Source of the DNA: Flavobacteriaceae bacterium TMED81
GTDB taxonomy: Bacteria > Bacteroidota > Bacteroidia > Flavobacteriales > Flavobacteriaceae
Length of the DNA stretch: 10,065 nt
Assembly (NCBI GenBank): GCA_002171575.2
Contig: NHEI02000051.1
Coordinates: 1 to 10,065, forward strand
Direction of reading: 5' to 3'
The position numbers and the translations under genes are program-made. Within the stretch, counting starts at the first letter, position 1, and every line of letters starts with the position of its first letter. Positions 1-8,128 of this stretch are shown piece by piece. The notes under the pieces are model-generated. The model saw only the letters and a list, made by a program, of their open reading frames with translations, searched no databases and had not been told where the DNA came from.

Positions 1-260
1 ACAAGAGCGCTTACATCTTCCCCTTCATCCCCAATAATGGCAAGTAAGCTATCTACAGCAGCAGTTTCACCCTCTGCAATTCCGATGTGAAGAAGAAAGC
101 CCTCATTAAAAGACTCAAACTCCATGGTGGCTTTATCTGTTTCAATTTCAGCAAGTATATCGCCTTCCTCAACTTTATCTCCAACTTTTTTGAGCCATGA
201 AGAGACCGTTCCTTCTTCCATGGTGTCGCTCAATCGTGGCATATTTACTACAATCGCCAT
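1..260 (-). CDS. pdhC: Pyruvate dehydrogenase E2 (dihydrolipoamide acetyltransferase), N-terminal part
   Basis: This is the E2 core subunit of the pyruvate dehydrogenase complex, which passes the acetyl group from E1 to CoA through a swinging lipoyl arm in the cytoplasm. Only the first 86 codons are present; the gene continues past the left edge. The visible protein begins MAIVVNMPRLSDTMEEG and is a complete-looking biotinyl/lipoyl domain (residues about 1-80). Its lipoylation motif ETDKATME places the modified lysine at residue 43. The ATG at 258-260 lies one base after the stop of the E1 alpha gene, so the two are cotranscribed and probably translationally coupled. The peripheral-subunit-binding and catalytic domains are outside the window, so E2 of another 2-oxoacid dehydrogenase is formally possible, but the adjacent PDH E1 alpha makes PDH by far the likeliest. 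The symbol follows flavobacterial usage (aceF elsewhere). Confidence 0.93.
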   Translation of the reverse strand, partial: MAIVVNMPRLSDTMEEGTVSSWLKKVGDKVEEGDILAEIETDKATMEFESFNEGFLLHIGIAEGETAAVDSLLAIIGDEGEDVSAL

Positions 261-261
261 A

Positions 262-1260
262 TTATAATTTATGTGCTAAAAATGGATAATCATTTTGCTC
301 GTAAACAGCATCGTACATCACAGATTTTTCTGGGTAAGGAGATGATTCTGCAAAATCTGCACATTCCTGCACCCGAATTTTTACATCTGCATCAATGCTT
401 CCAAGATCCTCCTCGGATGCATATTCATTTTTCAAAATAAGCTCGCGAACTTGAGTAATCGGATCAATTTTTCGGTATTCATTGACCTCATCTTTGGTGC
501 GGTAATGTTGTGCGTCTGACATCGAATGTCCACGATATCTGTATGTTTTTGCTTCCAAGAACGTGGGGCCATCCCCTTTTCTTGCTCTGTTGATCGCTTC
601 AGAAATGCCTTCTGCAACTTTTACGGGATCCATTCCGTCAATTGGTCCACATGGCATTTCATAGCCAAGGCCTAATTTCCAGATATCCGTATGATTTGAT
701 GTGCGCTCAACAGAAGTTCCCATTGCGTAGCCGTTGTTCTCTACTATAAATACAACTGGAAGTTTCCAGAGCATGGCGAGATTAAGTGTTTCGTGGAGTG
801 AGCCCTGACGAACTGCTCCGTCACCCATATAACAGAGTGTCACGGCGTCGCTTCCGTGGTATTTATCTCCAAATGCCATTCCCGCACCTAGAGGAATTTG
901 ACCTCCGACAATTCCATGTCCGCCGTGAAAGCGGTGTTCTTTTGAAAAAATATGCATTGAGCCCCCGAGACCCTGCGAAGTTCCTGTCGCCTTACCGAAA
1001 AGTTCGGCCATCACTCGTTTGGGGTCAACACCCATCCCAATCGGCTGAACGTGGTTGCGATAGGCTGTGATCATACGATCTTTGGTGAGATCCATCGCAT
1101 GGAGAGAACCAGCGAGAACGGCCTCTTGCCCATTGTAGAGGTGTAAAAATCCACGTACTTTTTGTTGGATATAGACAGCAGCAAGCTTGTCTTCAAACTT
1201 TCGCCAGAAGAGCATATTCTCGTACCAGCTCAGATAAGTTTCTTTGGTTACTTCTTTCAT
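262..1260 (-). CDS. pdhA: Pyruvate dehydrogenase E1 component, alpha subunit
   Basis: E1 alpha carries out thiamine-diphosphate-dependent decarboxylation of pyruvate together with E1 beta, feeding acetyl groups to E2. With the start used here the protein has 332 residues, normal for the family. It begins MKEVTKETYLSWYENMLFWR. Visible motifs are HGGHGIVGGQIPLG (about 112-125), the ThDP/Mg binding signature starting at GDG (146-148) and ending at NN (175-176), and the loop YRYRGHSMSD (240-249), which corresponds to the regulatory phosphoserine loop of the mitochondrial enzyme. The frame stays open to an ATG at 1315-1317, but those 19 extra residues resemble nothing in the family, and a good promoter -7 box lies inside that stretch. 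I therefore take the ATG at 1258-1260. The stop is TAA, one base before the E2 start. No E1 beta gene is visible in the window; it may lie elsewhere. Confidence 0.96.
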   Translation of the reverse strand: MKEVTKETYLSWYENMLFWRKFEDKLAAVYIQQKVRGFLHLYNGQEAVLAGSLHAMDLTKDRMITAYRNHVQPIGMGVDPKRVMAELFGKATGTSQGLGGSMHIFSKEHRFHGGHGIVGGQIPLGAGMAFGDKYHGSDAVTLCYMGDGAVRQGSLHETLNLAMLWKLPVVFIVENNGYAMGTSVERTSNHTDIWKLGLGYEMPCGPIDGMDPVKVAEGISEAINRARKGDGPTFLEAKTYRYRGHSMSDAQHYRTKDEVNEYRKIDPITQVRELILKNEYASEEDLGSIDADVKIRVQECADFAESSPYPEKSVMYDAVYEQNDYPFLAHKL

Positions 1261-1297
1261 AGACTCAATATCTTTTGTTTCCAATGATATTTGACTG

Positions 1298-1329
1298 CAA
1301 AGGTAATGCTTTCCCACTTTGTGTAAAAA
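1298..1329 (-). promoter_or_regulatory. Bacteroidota-type promoter of pdhA
   Basis: On the minus strand the box TACCTTTG (1298-1305) is an exact match to the Bacteroidota -7 consensus TANNTTTG and is followed by CA, as is common in flavobacteria. A T5 tract (1325-1329) lies 19 bases upstream, where the TTG/TTT -33 element is expected. Transcription should begin a few bases downstream, leaving a leader of roughly 30 bases before the ATG at 1260. The site lies between porV and pdhA, so the PDH operon can be expressed apart from porUV. Seen by consensus match only. Confidence 0.7.
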
Positions 1330-1365
1330 CGGGAAATGAGATTATTCAAACAATGTTGATAATTG

Positions 1366-2517
1366 CTAGTCTTCTTGAGAATCCCCAAAATTAAATGTCA
1401 GCGAAAATCGGAGTGTGTTCTCGAGAGGATTAATCACTTTTGTCGCTGAAATTAAATACGAAAGATCGATATCTACAACATTATACTTGAATCCAGCACC
1501 TAGAGTAATGAATTTTCGCGCACCTTTATCTTCATGTTCATTGAAATATCCAGCACGCAAGGCGAAGGCATCGTTGTAATTGAATTCGGCACCTAGAGCC
1601 CACGTAAACTCTTGCAACTCTTCGCTAAATCCATCTGGTGCATCTCCAAATGACTTAAAAATTCCGCTGAGAAAACTCACATCTGGTTGAACATAGCCAG
1701 TGATGATCTCTTTCCCTTCTTGATTCGTTGTTGTAATGGGTTCACTTGGTGTAGGAACGAGCAATTTGTTGATTTCTAATCCCAAACTAAGGGTGTTGTA
1801 ACTGTCTAAAATAAAGTCAAAACCGCCACCAATCTTTAAATTCGTTGGTAAATAATCGGCATAGCCATCGTTTTCGTAAGTGAGTTTTGGACCAAGATTG
1901 CTGATGTTAAACCCTCCACGCCATTTGCCTTCAAAATTGGTAAAGTCACGCTGTTCAGATTGATAATAACCAGAAACTCCAAATGCGACTGTACTCGCTG
2001 CAGATGCATCATCAGTTGCAGAACCAAGCTTTAGGTCTGAGTTGATGAAAGCACCAGTAACCCCCAAAGAAAACGATTCATTGAGTTTTAGCGCATAGGA
2101 GAAATCCAGCACAAATTCGTTTGGACGTTCAATGAGTGGGTTGATAAAGTCAGCTGGTGTTTGACCAATCTCTATTTCGCCTAAGCTAAAATATTTTAAG
2201 CTTGTCGCCCAAGCTGCGCGCTCAGAAACAACCTTGTAATATGATACATTCGCAAGAAAAATGTCATTGACCAATTGACTTAAATAGGGGGTATAGCTTA
2301 CACCGATTCCTGATTCGCTTGGTGCAAAACTATACTTGGACGGATTCCAGTTTTGGGAAAAGGCGTCTGGTGTAGTAGCAACTCCTTGTTCACCCATACC
2401 TGCTGACCTCGCGTCAGAAGTGATCAAAAGAAATGGAACACCTGTTGTGATCACTCGATTTTGTCCGTACAACGCAATTGCGATAAATACGAATACAACT
2501 GAAAAAAAACTTCTCAT
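1366..2517 (-). CDS. porV: Type IX secretion system outer membrane protein PorV (LptO)
   Basis: PorV is an outer-membrane beta-barrel of the FadL-like type. In the T9SS it receives cargo carrying a C-terminal signal from the SprA/Sov translocon and shuttles it to the PorU sortase. The 383-residue protein starts with a Sec signal peptide (MRSFFSVVFVFIAIALYGQ, cleavage probably near residues 18-19). The family's conserved N-terminal segment follows (LITSDARSAGMG, 31-42, then QNWNPSKYSF). The rest consists of alternating amphipathic strands rich in G, Y, F and N, ending in a barrel-like strand (LRFSLTFNF) plus a short acidic tail. The gene starts six bases after the porU stop, and an AAGGA stretch inside the porU end could act as a weak ribosome-binding site. 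The stop is TAG. Immediate coupling to porU fits their shared attachment complex. Confidence 0.95.
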   Translation of the reverse strand: MRSFFSVVFVFIAIALYGQNRVITTGVPFLLITSDARSAGMGEQGVATTPDAFSQNWNPSKYSFAPSESGIGVSYTPYLSQLVNDIFLANVSYYKVVSERAAWATSLKYFSLGEIEIGQTPADFINPLIERPNEFVLDFSYALKLNESFSLGVTGAFINSDLKLGSATDDASAASTVAFGVSGYYQSEQRDFTNFEGKWRGGFNISNLGPKLTYENDGYADYLPTNLKIGGGFDFILDSYNTLSLGLEINKLLVPTPSEPITTTNQEGKEIITGYVQPDVSFLSGIFKSFGDAPDGFSEELQEFTWALGAEFNYNDAFALRAGYFNEHEDKGARKFITLGAGFKYNVVDIDLSYLISATKVINPLENTLRFSLTFNFGDSQED

Positions 2518-2523
2518 ACTTTA

Positions 2524-5500
2524 TTAATTCCTTATTATTCTGTGTGTCTCAGTGTGTGTTGTATTGGATAACGTTGAATTTAACGTAATCGTGCACAAAT
2601 ATACTCCCTTATTTACTAAAGTACCATCATTGGACTGGCCATTCCACACAATCTCACTATTTGTGTTTGTGCCAGAGTAGAGTGTTTTGCTCTGTTCCCA
2701 TACCTTTTTCCCATTGATATCATGAACGATGATGTTTGCTTCGATAAGTTCACGGGGTTTGTTGTGACTTACCCAGAATGTAGTTTGGGTTTCAAAGGGG
2801 TTGGGTATGTTATAAATTGTGTTGATTAAAATGTTGTTTTTATCAGAAACAACAAAATCAATGCTTTGTGTAGACGGATTGTTGTGGGTATCCCAAGCTG
2901 TCAAAGAGAGTGTGTGTGGACCTGGAGAAAGATTATTGAACAAATAGTTTAGAGAGCCAGACTTGTAGTCACCGAGATTTGTGCGATAAAAATTATTTAA
3001 AACGATTGGGTTTTGCGTCATTCCATCCAAAACAGCCAATAGCTCATGACCCAATCCACCAGATGTATTGATGCCATTTTCATCTGAAAATCTTGCGATT
3101 AAAATCGGGTTGGTACCGGTCATATCCCCACTTTCAAATGATTCATCATCTAAAAAAAGTTCAATAAGTGGCCCTTGGGTATCCATTTCTGGATTCGGAT
3201 TGATCCCTCCAATAAAAACGTCGGTAAATAGACCCGTTTTTTTACTCGTTTTATCATTCGAAACGGCATACATGCTAATACGAGCTTGACCCAGTGGAAG
3301 TGAAATATCTTTGGGAATGACCAGTTCGATGTTCCAGAACCCATTATTTACTTCCGCATTTCCCTTAAACACGACATTGCCAAGGGTATTAAAAGTGAAT
3401 ATGCCATTGCCGTCATTGCCAAGGGTCGTTTTCTCAAGTTCTTTGTCAAAGATTGTCAGTACAACTTCCCCTGAAAAATCACTTAGGAGTTCTCCATTTT
3501 TATCTGAAACTTGACCGGCAAGATTCACACGAACAAGGGCGCGTAGTTGTTTGTTTTCATCATCTAATCCTGCAATTTCATTGCCATTGAGATGCGTCAG
3601 ATCGACACGTCCTTGTGGAATTGCGAGTTTGAGAGCTGGATCGCCAATAAAAAATATAATCCGCTTCTGTGATGTACCGAAAAAGACATTTTTTGACAAG
3701 CGCAAGGCCTCTGAAATAGTTGTGTAATCGTCTGAGTCGTAAGCGAATAAATACTCTGCCATGATCTTGTTATAGCTAATGCCATTCCCGACATAAATTT
3801 GTCTGGTGGTTGAGACTAGCCCAATCACTCCACCAGCTGGATTGGCAAAGCTCGCCTCCCCTGCTGTAAAAACTTCAGGGTTATCAAACCGGCTGAATTC
3901 GCAAGTTGAGGTAACAAAAAGCGGGAATCTTCCAGGATTGTAGAGACGGTCAGCAAGTTCTTTATCAAATATTCTCTCTGAAGCCAGACCGCTTTCTCCA
4001 CCATGACCAAAATAATTGATGGCAAGCGTACCCTGAATAAATTGATTTTCCAAAGCTTGATTGACTCCGGGATAACGGTCTCCTGAAGCAGATACTACCT
4101 GCTCAAAAGCATCTGAATGCACTTTTTGTAAATTTAAGAATGGTTTGTTGGCAACCACCTCTTCTCCCAATTCATCTAGGCGCTCCTGAATGATGTTTTC
4201 CCAGTCTTCATCTGGGTCGTCAGATAATATTGTAAATGTGTTTTGCCAGTCACCATTGGCCAAACTATAATCAATCGATTTGTTAACCATTGCAAGTGCA
4301 CCTTCTTTTGTGTCAAATAGAATGCGTCCAACAGCAAGGTCCATGCGATCATAAAAACCGAGATCTCCTTCGTTAAAATCCATCATTGCGTAAAAGTCGT
4401 CAGACATATAGCTATTGGCCAAGTGGAAACTGTTTAAGGCATGGTAAGTCGGCACGATCATATTGTTGTTTGGCACGCGATCTTTATAGTCATAGCTTGT
4501 GTCTCCAAACAAACAAACATACTTGGGTTTGTTGTCATCAGAATTGTTGAGGTATGCATAGCGAATGGCATTGCGAATTGCCATAATATCGAAGTTACCC
4601 ACACTAAAATCGTCATAAATTTCAGATAAGGTCAAGACCGATGATTTTAATCCCGTGTGCGTGCGGTGATGTGTGGCTAACTTGTTGGCTTCCTCTGCAA
4701 AGTCGTCGTGTGTGATTATGATATATTCAGCTGCATTGGTAAGTCTTTCCCGCAATTGGGGTGAGGTAAATGTATCTCCATATTCACTGCGTTTTGGGCT
4801 GTAAACATCATCTGCACTGTATACATGATAGCGATCGGCATTTTCATTTGATGTAAAATATACTTCCCGATTGGCGTTGGGCTCGAACGCCTGAATCGTA
4901 CCATTGGGAAGCAATTCCCAAATTGCATCAACGCCAGTTGCATGATAAGCATTGGAATTCGTTGTTACAAACGCAAACTGTCCACGGTCTCCTGTAAGCG
5001 TTCGCTCATAAGTCAGGCGGATATAATCCAAATAACCAACCGCAGAGCTAAATCCAGACGCATCGTAGTGCAAGACCACATCTACCGCATTTGAAGATGG
5101 TGTTGACGATAGAGTTGTCGTACCTTCCGCTGCTCTTGTGAGGGTTTGTATTGGTGCAATATTGAGAGTCGTATTTTCATTTTCCACACTCAAGTCAAAA
5201 CGACTAGCATTTGCAGCTGAAGCCGCTGCAGCAAGTTTGACAGCCACCGCGGTTGCTGCCTTTCGGTTGGTCAGTTGAAAAGGGTAATTTTCGGAGGAGT
5301 TGTGGAGAAACCGATCTCCAAACCACTTCCGCCCCATTTGCGCAATATTGACCAAATCCTCTTCAATATGAAGACTCACAGATGCGCTCGTTTGCGGATT
5401 ATCGATATCCGCTGTTGATGATTGTGGATTTACTCGAAGTCCATTTTCTCCTCCATATGAAATGATATAATGTGCCTGGTCATGATAAATATTCAAAGCC

Positions 5501-6270
5501 GTTTGACTATCTTCATTCCATTCGGTAGATCCATAAGCATAAAACAGGATGTAATCCTCATCATCTATGCTTCCATCGTCCATACCAACGAGTTGGAGTG
5601 GATTTTCAGAAAACCCATAATTTACGCCTCCAGTTCCCGAATTGATCAAAGAAAGCATTTTTCCGCCCCTACCAAAGATTTTCAGCGTTTCTGGATCGAT
5701 GCTGGATATTGGCATTCCCAAGTCACGTAAAAACGCAGCTGGAATTTTGTGGATTCCTGTTTTACTAACCTCAAATCTAAAACCAGACTGTGGAGGCATT
5801 GAGCTGATTGATACAAGACGCTGAACACGCTGTGCGACTGACTGCTTAACTGCATGTGGTACAAGGCTAAATCCAGTAACCGCATGTAGCTTGTTGTTTT
5901 TCACAATAAAGGGTTCGATTTGAACAACAACCTGGTGAACATTTCTTCCTTTGGTTTTGTATAGCATTGTATGAGAACGAGCAGCGAGTAGATTCAAATC
6001 AAAATCTACTTCCAGATCAGATTGAATTTCTTGCGTTTGTATATTCTCAACAGCGTATTGTATGTTTGGATTGTCCCCTAGTTGTTTTGAAATGCTAATG
6101 GCAAAGCGCTGATGTTCTTCGTCGTAAAAAACAGTATGACCTATCGCTTTGGGTACTCTTTTTAACAGATCTCCAACATGTATCTGTTCGGTACCTTGCC
6201 AGTTCCATTGCACATCAATCTGTTGAGACCATAGGCAAAGAGGTAAAAAGAAAAGGGTCAATAATCGCAT
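2524..6270 (-). CDS. porU: Type IX secretion system sortase PorU (gingipain-like C25 peptidase)
   Basis: PorU is a cell-surface cysteine protease/transpeptidase that removes the C-terminal signal of T9SS cargo and links the cargo to anionic lipopolysaccharide or an equivalent anchor. The 1248-residue protein has a signal peptide (MRLLTLFFLPLCLWSQQ) and a long beta-rich N-terminal region. The peptidase C25 domain spans roughly 510-880. The catalytic dyad is visible as His756 in NYFGHGG and Cys790 in VTSTCEFSRF. The 34-residue spacing matches the known PorU dyad of Porphyromonas gingivalis. Ig-like regions follow (about 900-1145), then a C-terminal T9SS-type domain (about 1150-1248) with IPNPF and the FlgD-like segment VWNGQSNDGTLVNKGVYLC. 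Length is typical. PorU's own C-terminal domain is thought to be retained. The start at 6268-6270 is chosen because it begins the signal peptide. The gene is divergent from gldJ and leads into porV. Confidence 0.95.
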   Translation of the reverse strand: MRLLTLFFLPLCLWSQQIDVQWNWQGTEQIHVGDLLKRVPKAIGHTVFYDEEHQRFAISISKQLGDNPNIQYAVENIQTQEIQSDLEVDFDLNLLAARSHTMLYKTKGRNVHQVVVQIEPFIVKNNKLHAVTGFSLVPHAVKQSVAQRVQRLVSISSMPPQSGFRFEVSKTGIHKIPAAFLRDLGMPISSIDPETLKIFGRGGKMLSLINSGTGGVNYGFSENPLQLVGMDDGSIDDEDYILFYAYGSTEWNEDSQTALNIYHDQAHYIISYGGENGLRVNPQSSTADIDNPQTSASVSLHIEEDLVNIAQMGRKWFGDRFLHNSSENYPFQLTNRKAATAVAVKLAAAASAANASRFDLSVENENTTLNIAPIQTLTRAAEGTTTLSSTPSSNAVDVVLHYDASGFSSAVGYLDYIRLTYERTLTGDRGQFAFVTTNSNAYHATGVDAIWELLPNGTIQAFEPNANREVYFTSNENADRYHVYSADDVYSPKRSEYGDTFTSPQLRERLTNAAEYIIITHDDFAEEANKLATHHRTHTGLKSSVLTLSEIYDDFSVGNFDIMAIRNAIRYAYLNNSDDNKPKYVCLFGDTSYDYKDRVPNNNMIVPTYHALNSFHLANSYMSDDFYAMMDFNEGDLGFYDRMDLAVGRILFDTKEGALAMVNKSIDYSLANGDWQNTFTILSDDPDEDWENIIQERLDELGEEVVANKPFLNLQKVHSDAFEQVVSASGDRYPGVNQALENQFIQGTLAINYFGHGGESGLASERIFDKELADRLYNPGRFPLFVTSTCEFSRFDNPEVFTAGEASFANPAGGVIGLVSTTRQIYVGNGISYNKIMAEYLFAYDSDDYTTISEALRLSKNVFFGTSQKRIIFFIGDPALKLAIPQGRVDLTHLNGNEIAGLDDENKQLRALVRVNLAGQVSDKNGELLSDFSGEVVLTIFDKELEKTTLGNDGNGIFTFNTLGNVVFKGNAEVNNGFWNIELVIPKDISLPLGQARISMYAVSNDKTSKKTGLFTDVFIGGINPNPEMDTQGPLIELFLDDESFESGDMTGTNPILIARFSDENGINTSGGLGHELLAVLDGMTQNPIVLNNFYRTNLGDYKSGSLNYLFNNLSPGPHTLSLTAWDTHNNPSTQSIDFVVSDKNNILINTIYNIPNPFETQTTFWVSHNKPRELIEANIIVHDINGKKVWEQSKTLYSGTNTNSEIVWNGQSNDGTLVNKGVYLCTITLNSTLSNTTHTETHRIIRN

Positions 6271-6294
6271 ACTAAATCAATAACGAAAAAGTTT

Positions 6295-6302
6295 GTAAGA
6301 TA
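6295..6302 (-). promoter_or_regulatory. Possible weak -7 box of porU
   Basis: On the minus strand TATCTTAC resembles the Bacteroidota -7 box TANNTTTG with two mismatches, 24 bases upstream of the porU ATG. No clear -33 TTG was found at the expected spacing. It is the best candidate in this short divergent region, which must contain a porU promoter unless transcription arrives from elsewhere. Confidence 0.3.
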
Positions 6303-6397
6303 GTGTTTGAAATGAAAAATTATAATAAAAAGGGCTTTATAATCGTTTTTAGGAATATAAATTATCCATCTTGAAAGCCAAATTTACACATATTTAC

Positions 6398-6405
6398 TAT
6401 CTTGC
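6398..6405 (+). promoter_or_regulatory. Possible weak -7 box of gldJ
   Basis: TATCTTGC followed by A resembles the common flavobacterial form TATCTTTGCA with one T missing. It ends 19 bases before the gldJ ATG at 6425. A TTG at 6371-6373 lies 24 bases upstream, slightly long for the usual -33 to -7 spacing. If real, transcription starts only about 10-15 bases before the ATG, which would exclude the TTG start at 6371. Confidence 0.35.
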
Positions 6406-6424
6406 AGTCCAAAATAGAATCTGT

Positions 6425-8101
6425 ATGTTGCGCAAATGCATATTCACACTGGCTGTTTTGTCTTCAATCTCCATTGTTTTCACTGGGTGTAGCCGAAACG
6501 GATCTGTTAAAAGTGGTCAGTCTTCCGCTACAGGTTGGAAAATCGGTGAAAATGGAGGTTTTGACTACAAAGGCAAAGACTATAAAGACCAAATCCAGGG
6601 ACCTAATTTAATCCTTATTCATGGCGGTACATACACCAAAGGTCGCGTTCAAGATGATGTCATGAAAGATTGGAACAATGCTCCAGCAAGGATGCAAGTT
6701 CGATCTTTTTACATGGACGAAACGGAGGTTACAAACCTGATGTATATTGAATACCTAGATTGGTTGAAGCGTGTTTTTGTCGATCAACCAGAAATTTACT
6801 TTTCTGCATTACCAGATACCCTCGTGTGGAGAAACCAACTTGGTTACTACGATGATATGGTTAACAACTACCTACGTCATCCTGCCTTTCGCACACACCC
6901 TGTCGTTGGGGTAAGTTGGCAACAAGCGAGCAATTTTGCCAAATGGAGAACAAATCGCGTAAATGAATTGGTTTTAGAAGAAAAAGGTTGGATCGCCAAA
7001 GGCGCAAGAACTTCGGATGATATCCAAGGAATTAACAATTTTGATACAGAAACCTATCTCAAACGCCCCGATCTTGTATATGGCGGAAACTATACTGCTG
7101 ACAACGTAAGAGCAGCTGAAAACGATACAGAAGACCAAACACAATCATTTGTTGGTCGTCGTGCACAAATTACCGTACGTGGAGAGGGAACTGAGGAAGA
7201 CGATGTCAAAGTTACCAATGCAAGTGTAGAATACGGTATCGTTTTACCAGAATATAGATTGCCAACTGAAACCGAATGGGAATATGCGGCGCTTGGACTT
7301 GCTGGGATTCGTGAGTACAACTCATACCAAGGAAAAAAGAAATATCCTTGGTCGGGTGACACCTCAAGAGTCACACAAAGCAGAAATGCTGGTGATCAAC
7401 TTGCCAACTTTAAGCAAGGACGTGGAGATTACAGCGGCGTTGCTGGCTGGTCAAATGACGATGCTGAAATCACTGCAGATGTTCGCCAATACCCACCAAA
7501 CGATTTTGGCTTGTACGGAATGGCAGGTAATGTTTCGGAATGGGTGGCTGATGTCTTTCGCCCTCTAACAAATAATGAGGTGAGTGATATGAACTATTTC
7601 CGTGGTAATTTATTTCAAACTTATATCACTGAAGATGGAAAAGCTTCTGTGAATAATGATGTTGTGAATTATGATGACGCTCCCAATGGCCGAACTGTGT
7701 ACAGCCAGCTACCGGGGTCTATCCAAAAAGAAAATATCGTTCCAAATGATTTTGACTCTGAGTTCACAAGTGAGGAGTTGTTGAATTCAAATGGTTTGGT
7801 TGCCAACAACCTTGCCTATGCAGATGGCGACAAACTCTTTCAGCGGGACGATGAAGAAATGTACACCGATGCTTTTGATGAAACACGGAAAAGAGAAGAA
7901 AAACGTCTCACTCTTGTATCCAATACAACACGAGTCATCAAGGGTGCATCATGGAAAGATCGTGCCTATTGGCTTGACCCAGCACAGCGACGCTATATGC
8001 CCGAATTTTTGTCAGCAGACTATATCGGTTTCCGATGTGCAATGTCCTATTTGGGAAGCACAAGCAGTGACCGAAAGCCAAAGGGTATTCCGAAAAACTA
8101 A
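6425..8101 (+). CDS. gldJ: Gliding motility / T9SS lipoprotein GldJ
   Basis: GldJ is an outer-membrane lipoprotein required for flavobacterial gliding and, through its effect on GldK, for T9SS function. The protein has 558 residues, very close to known GldJ proteins. It opens with a lipoprotein signal (MLRKCIFTLAVLSSISIVFTGC), with the lipidated cysteine at residue 22. The body is a formylglycine-generating-enzyme/sulfatase-modifying-factor-type fold: GGTYTKGR (67-74), MDETEVTN (97-104), PVVGVSWQQASNFAKWR (159-175), YRLPTETEWEYAALG (277-291), FGLYGMAGNVSEWV (361-374), and the closing segment VIKGASWKDRAYW ending at YIGFRCAMS (504-541). Long insertions separate these motifs, as in GldJ and GldK. 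Enzymatic activity is not expected. An in-frame TTG at 6371 would add 18 residues ahead of the signal peptide and is less likely. murF follows 27 bases downstream. Confidence 0.95.
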   Translation: MLRKCIFTLAVLSSISIVFTGCSRNGSVKSGQSSATGWKIGENGGFDYKGKDYKDQIQGPNLILIHGGTYTKGRVQDDVMKDWNNAPARMQVRSFYMDETEVTNLMYIEYLDWLKRVFVDQPEIYFSALPDTLVWRNQLGYYDDMVNNYLRHPAFRTHPVVGVSWQQASNFAKWRTNRVNELVLEEKGWIAKGARTSDDIQGINNFDTETYLKRPDLVYGGNYTADNVRAAENDTEDQTQSFVGRRAQITVRGEGTEEDDVKVTNASVEYGIVLPEYRLPTETEWEYAALGLAGIREYNSYQGKKKYPWSGDTSRVTQSRNAGDQLANFKQGRGDYSGVAGWSNDDAEITADVRQYPPNDFGLYGMAGNVSEWVADVFRPLTNNEVSDMNYFRGNLFQTYITEDGKASVNNDVVNYDDAPNGRTVYSQLPGSIQKENIVPNDFDSEFTSEELLNSNGLVANNLAYADGDKLFQRDDEEMYTDAFDETRKREEKRLTLVSNTTRVIKGASWKDRAYWLDPAQRRYMPEFLSADYIGFRCAMSYLGSTSSDRKPKGIPKN

Positions 8102-8128
8102 GCATACAATTCTTTTTAGCCAACTGTA

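Noticed and set aside
786..1070. 94-codon open frame on the plus strand opposite pdhA
   Set aside because: It is antisense to conserved E1 alpha codons, has no recognisable domain, and its composition reflects the coding strand opposite.
6301..6309. TAGTGTTTG on the plus strand as a gldJ -7 box
   Set aside because: It has three bases instead of two between TA and TTTG and would leave a leader of over 110 bases. The box at 6398 is better placed, though imperfect.
6371..6424. TTG start giving GldJ 18 extra N-terminal residues
   Set aside because: The lipoprotein signal peptide begins at the ATG at 6425, the extra residues do not fit a signal sequence, and the candidate -7 box lies within this stretch.
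6371..8101. Active formylglycine-generating enzyme
   Set aside because: The fold is of that type, but the lipoprotein signal, length, insertions and porU neighbourhood all match GldJ, a structural gliding/T9SS lipoprotein.
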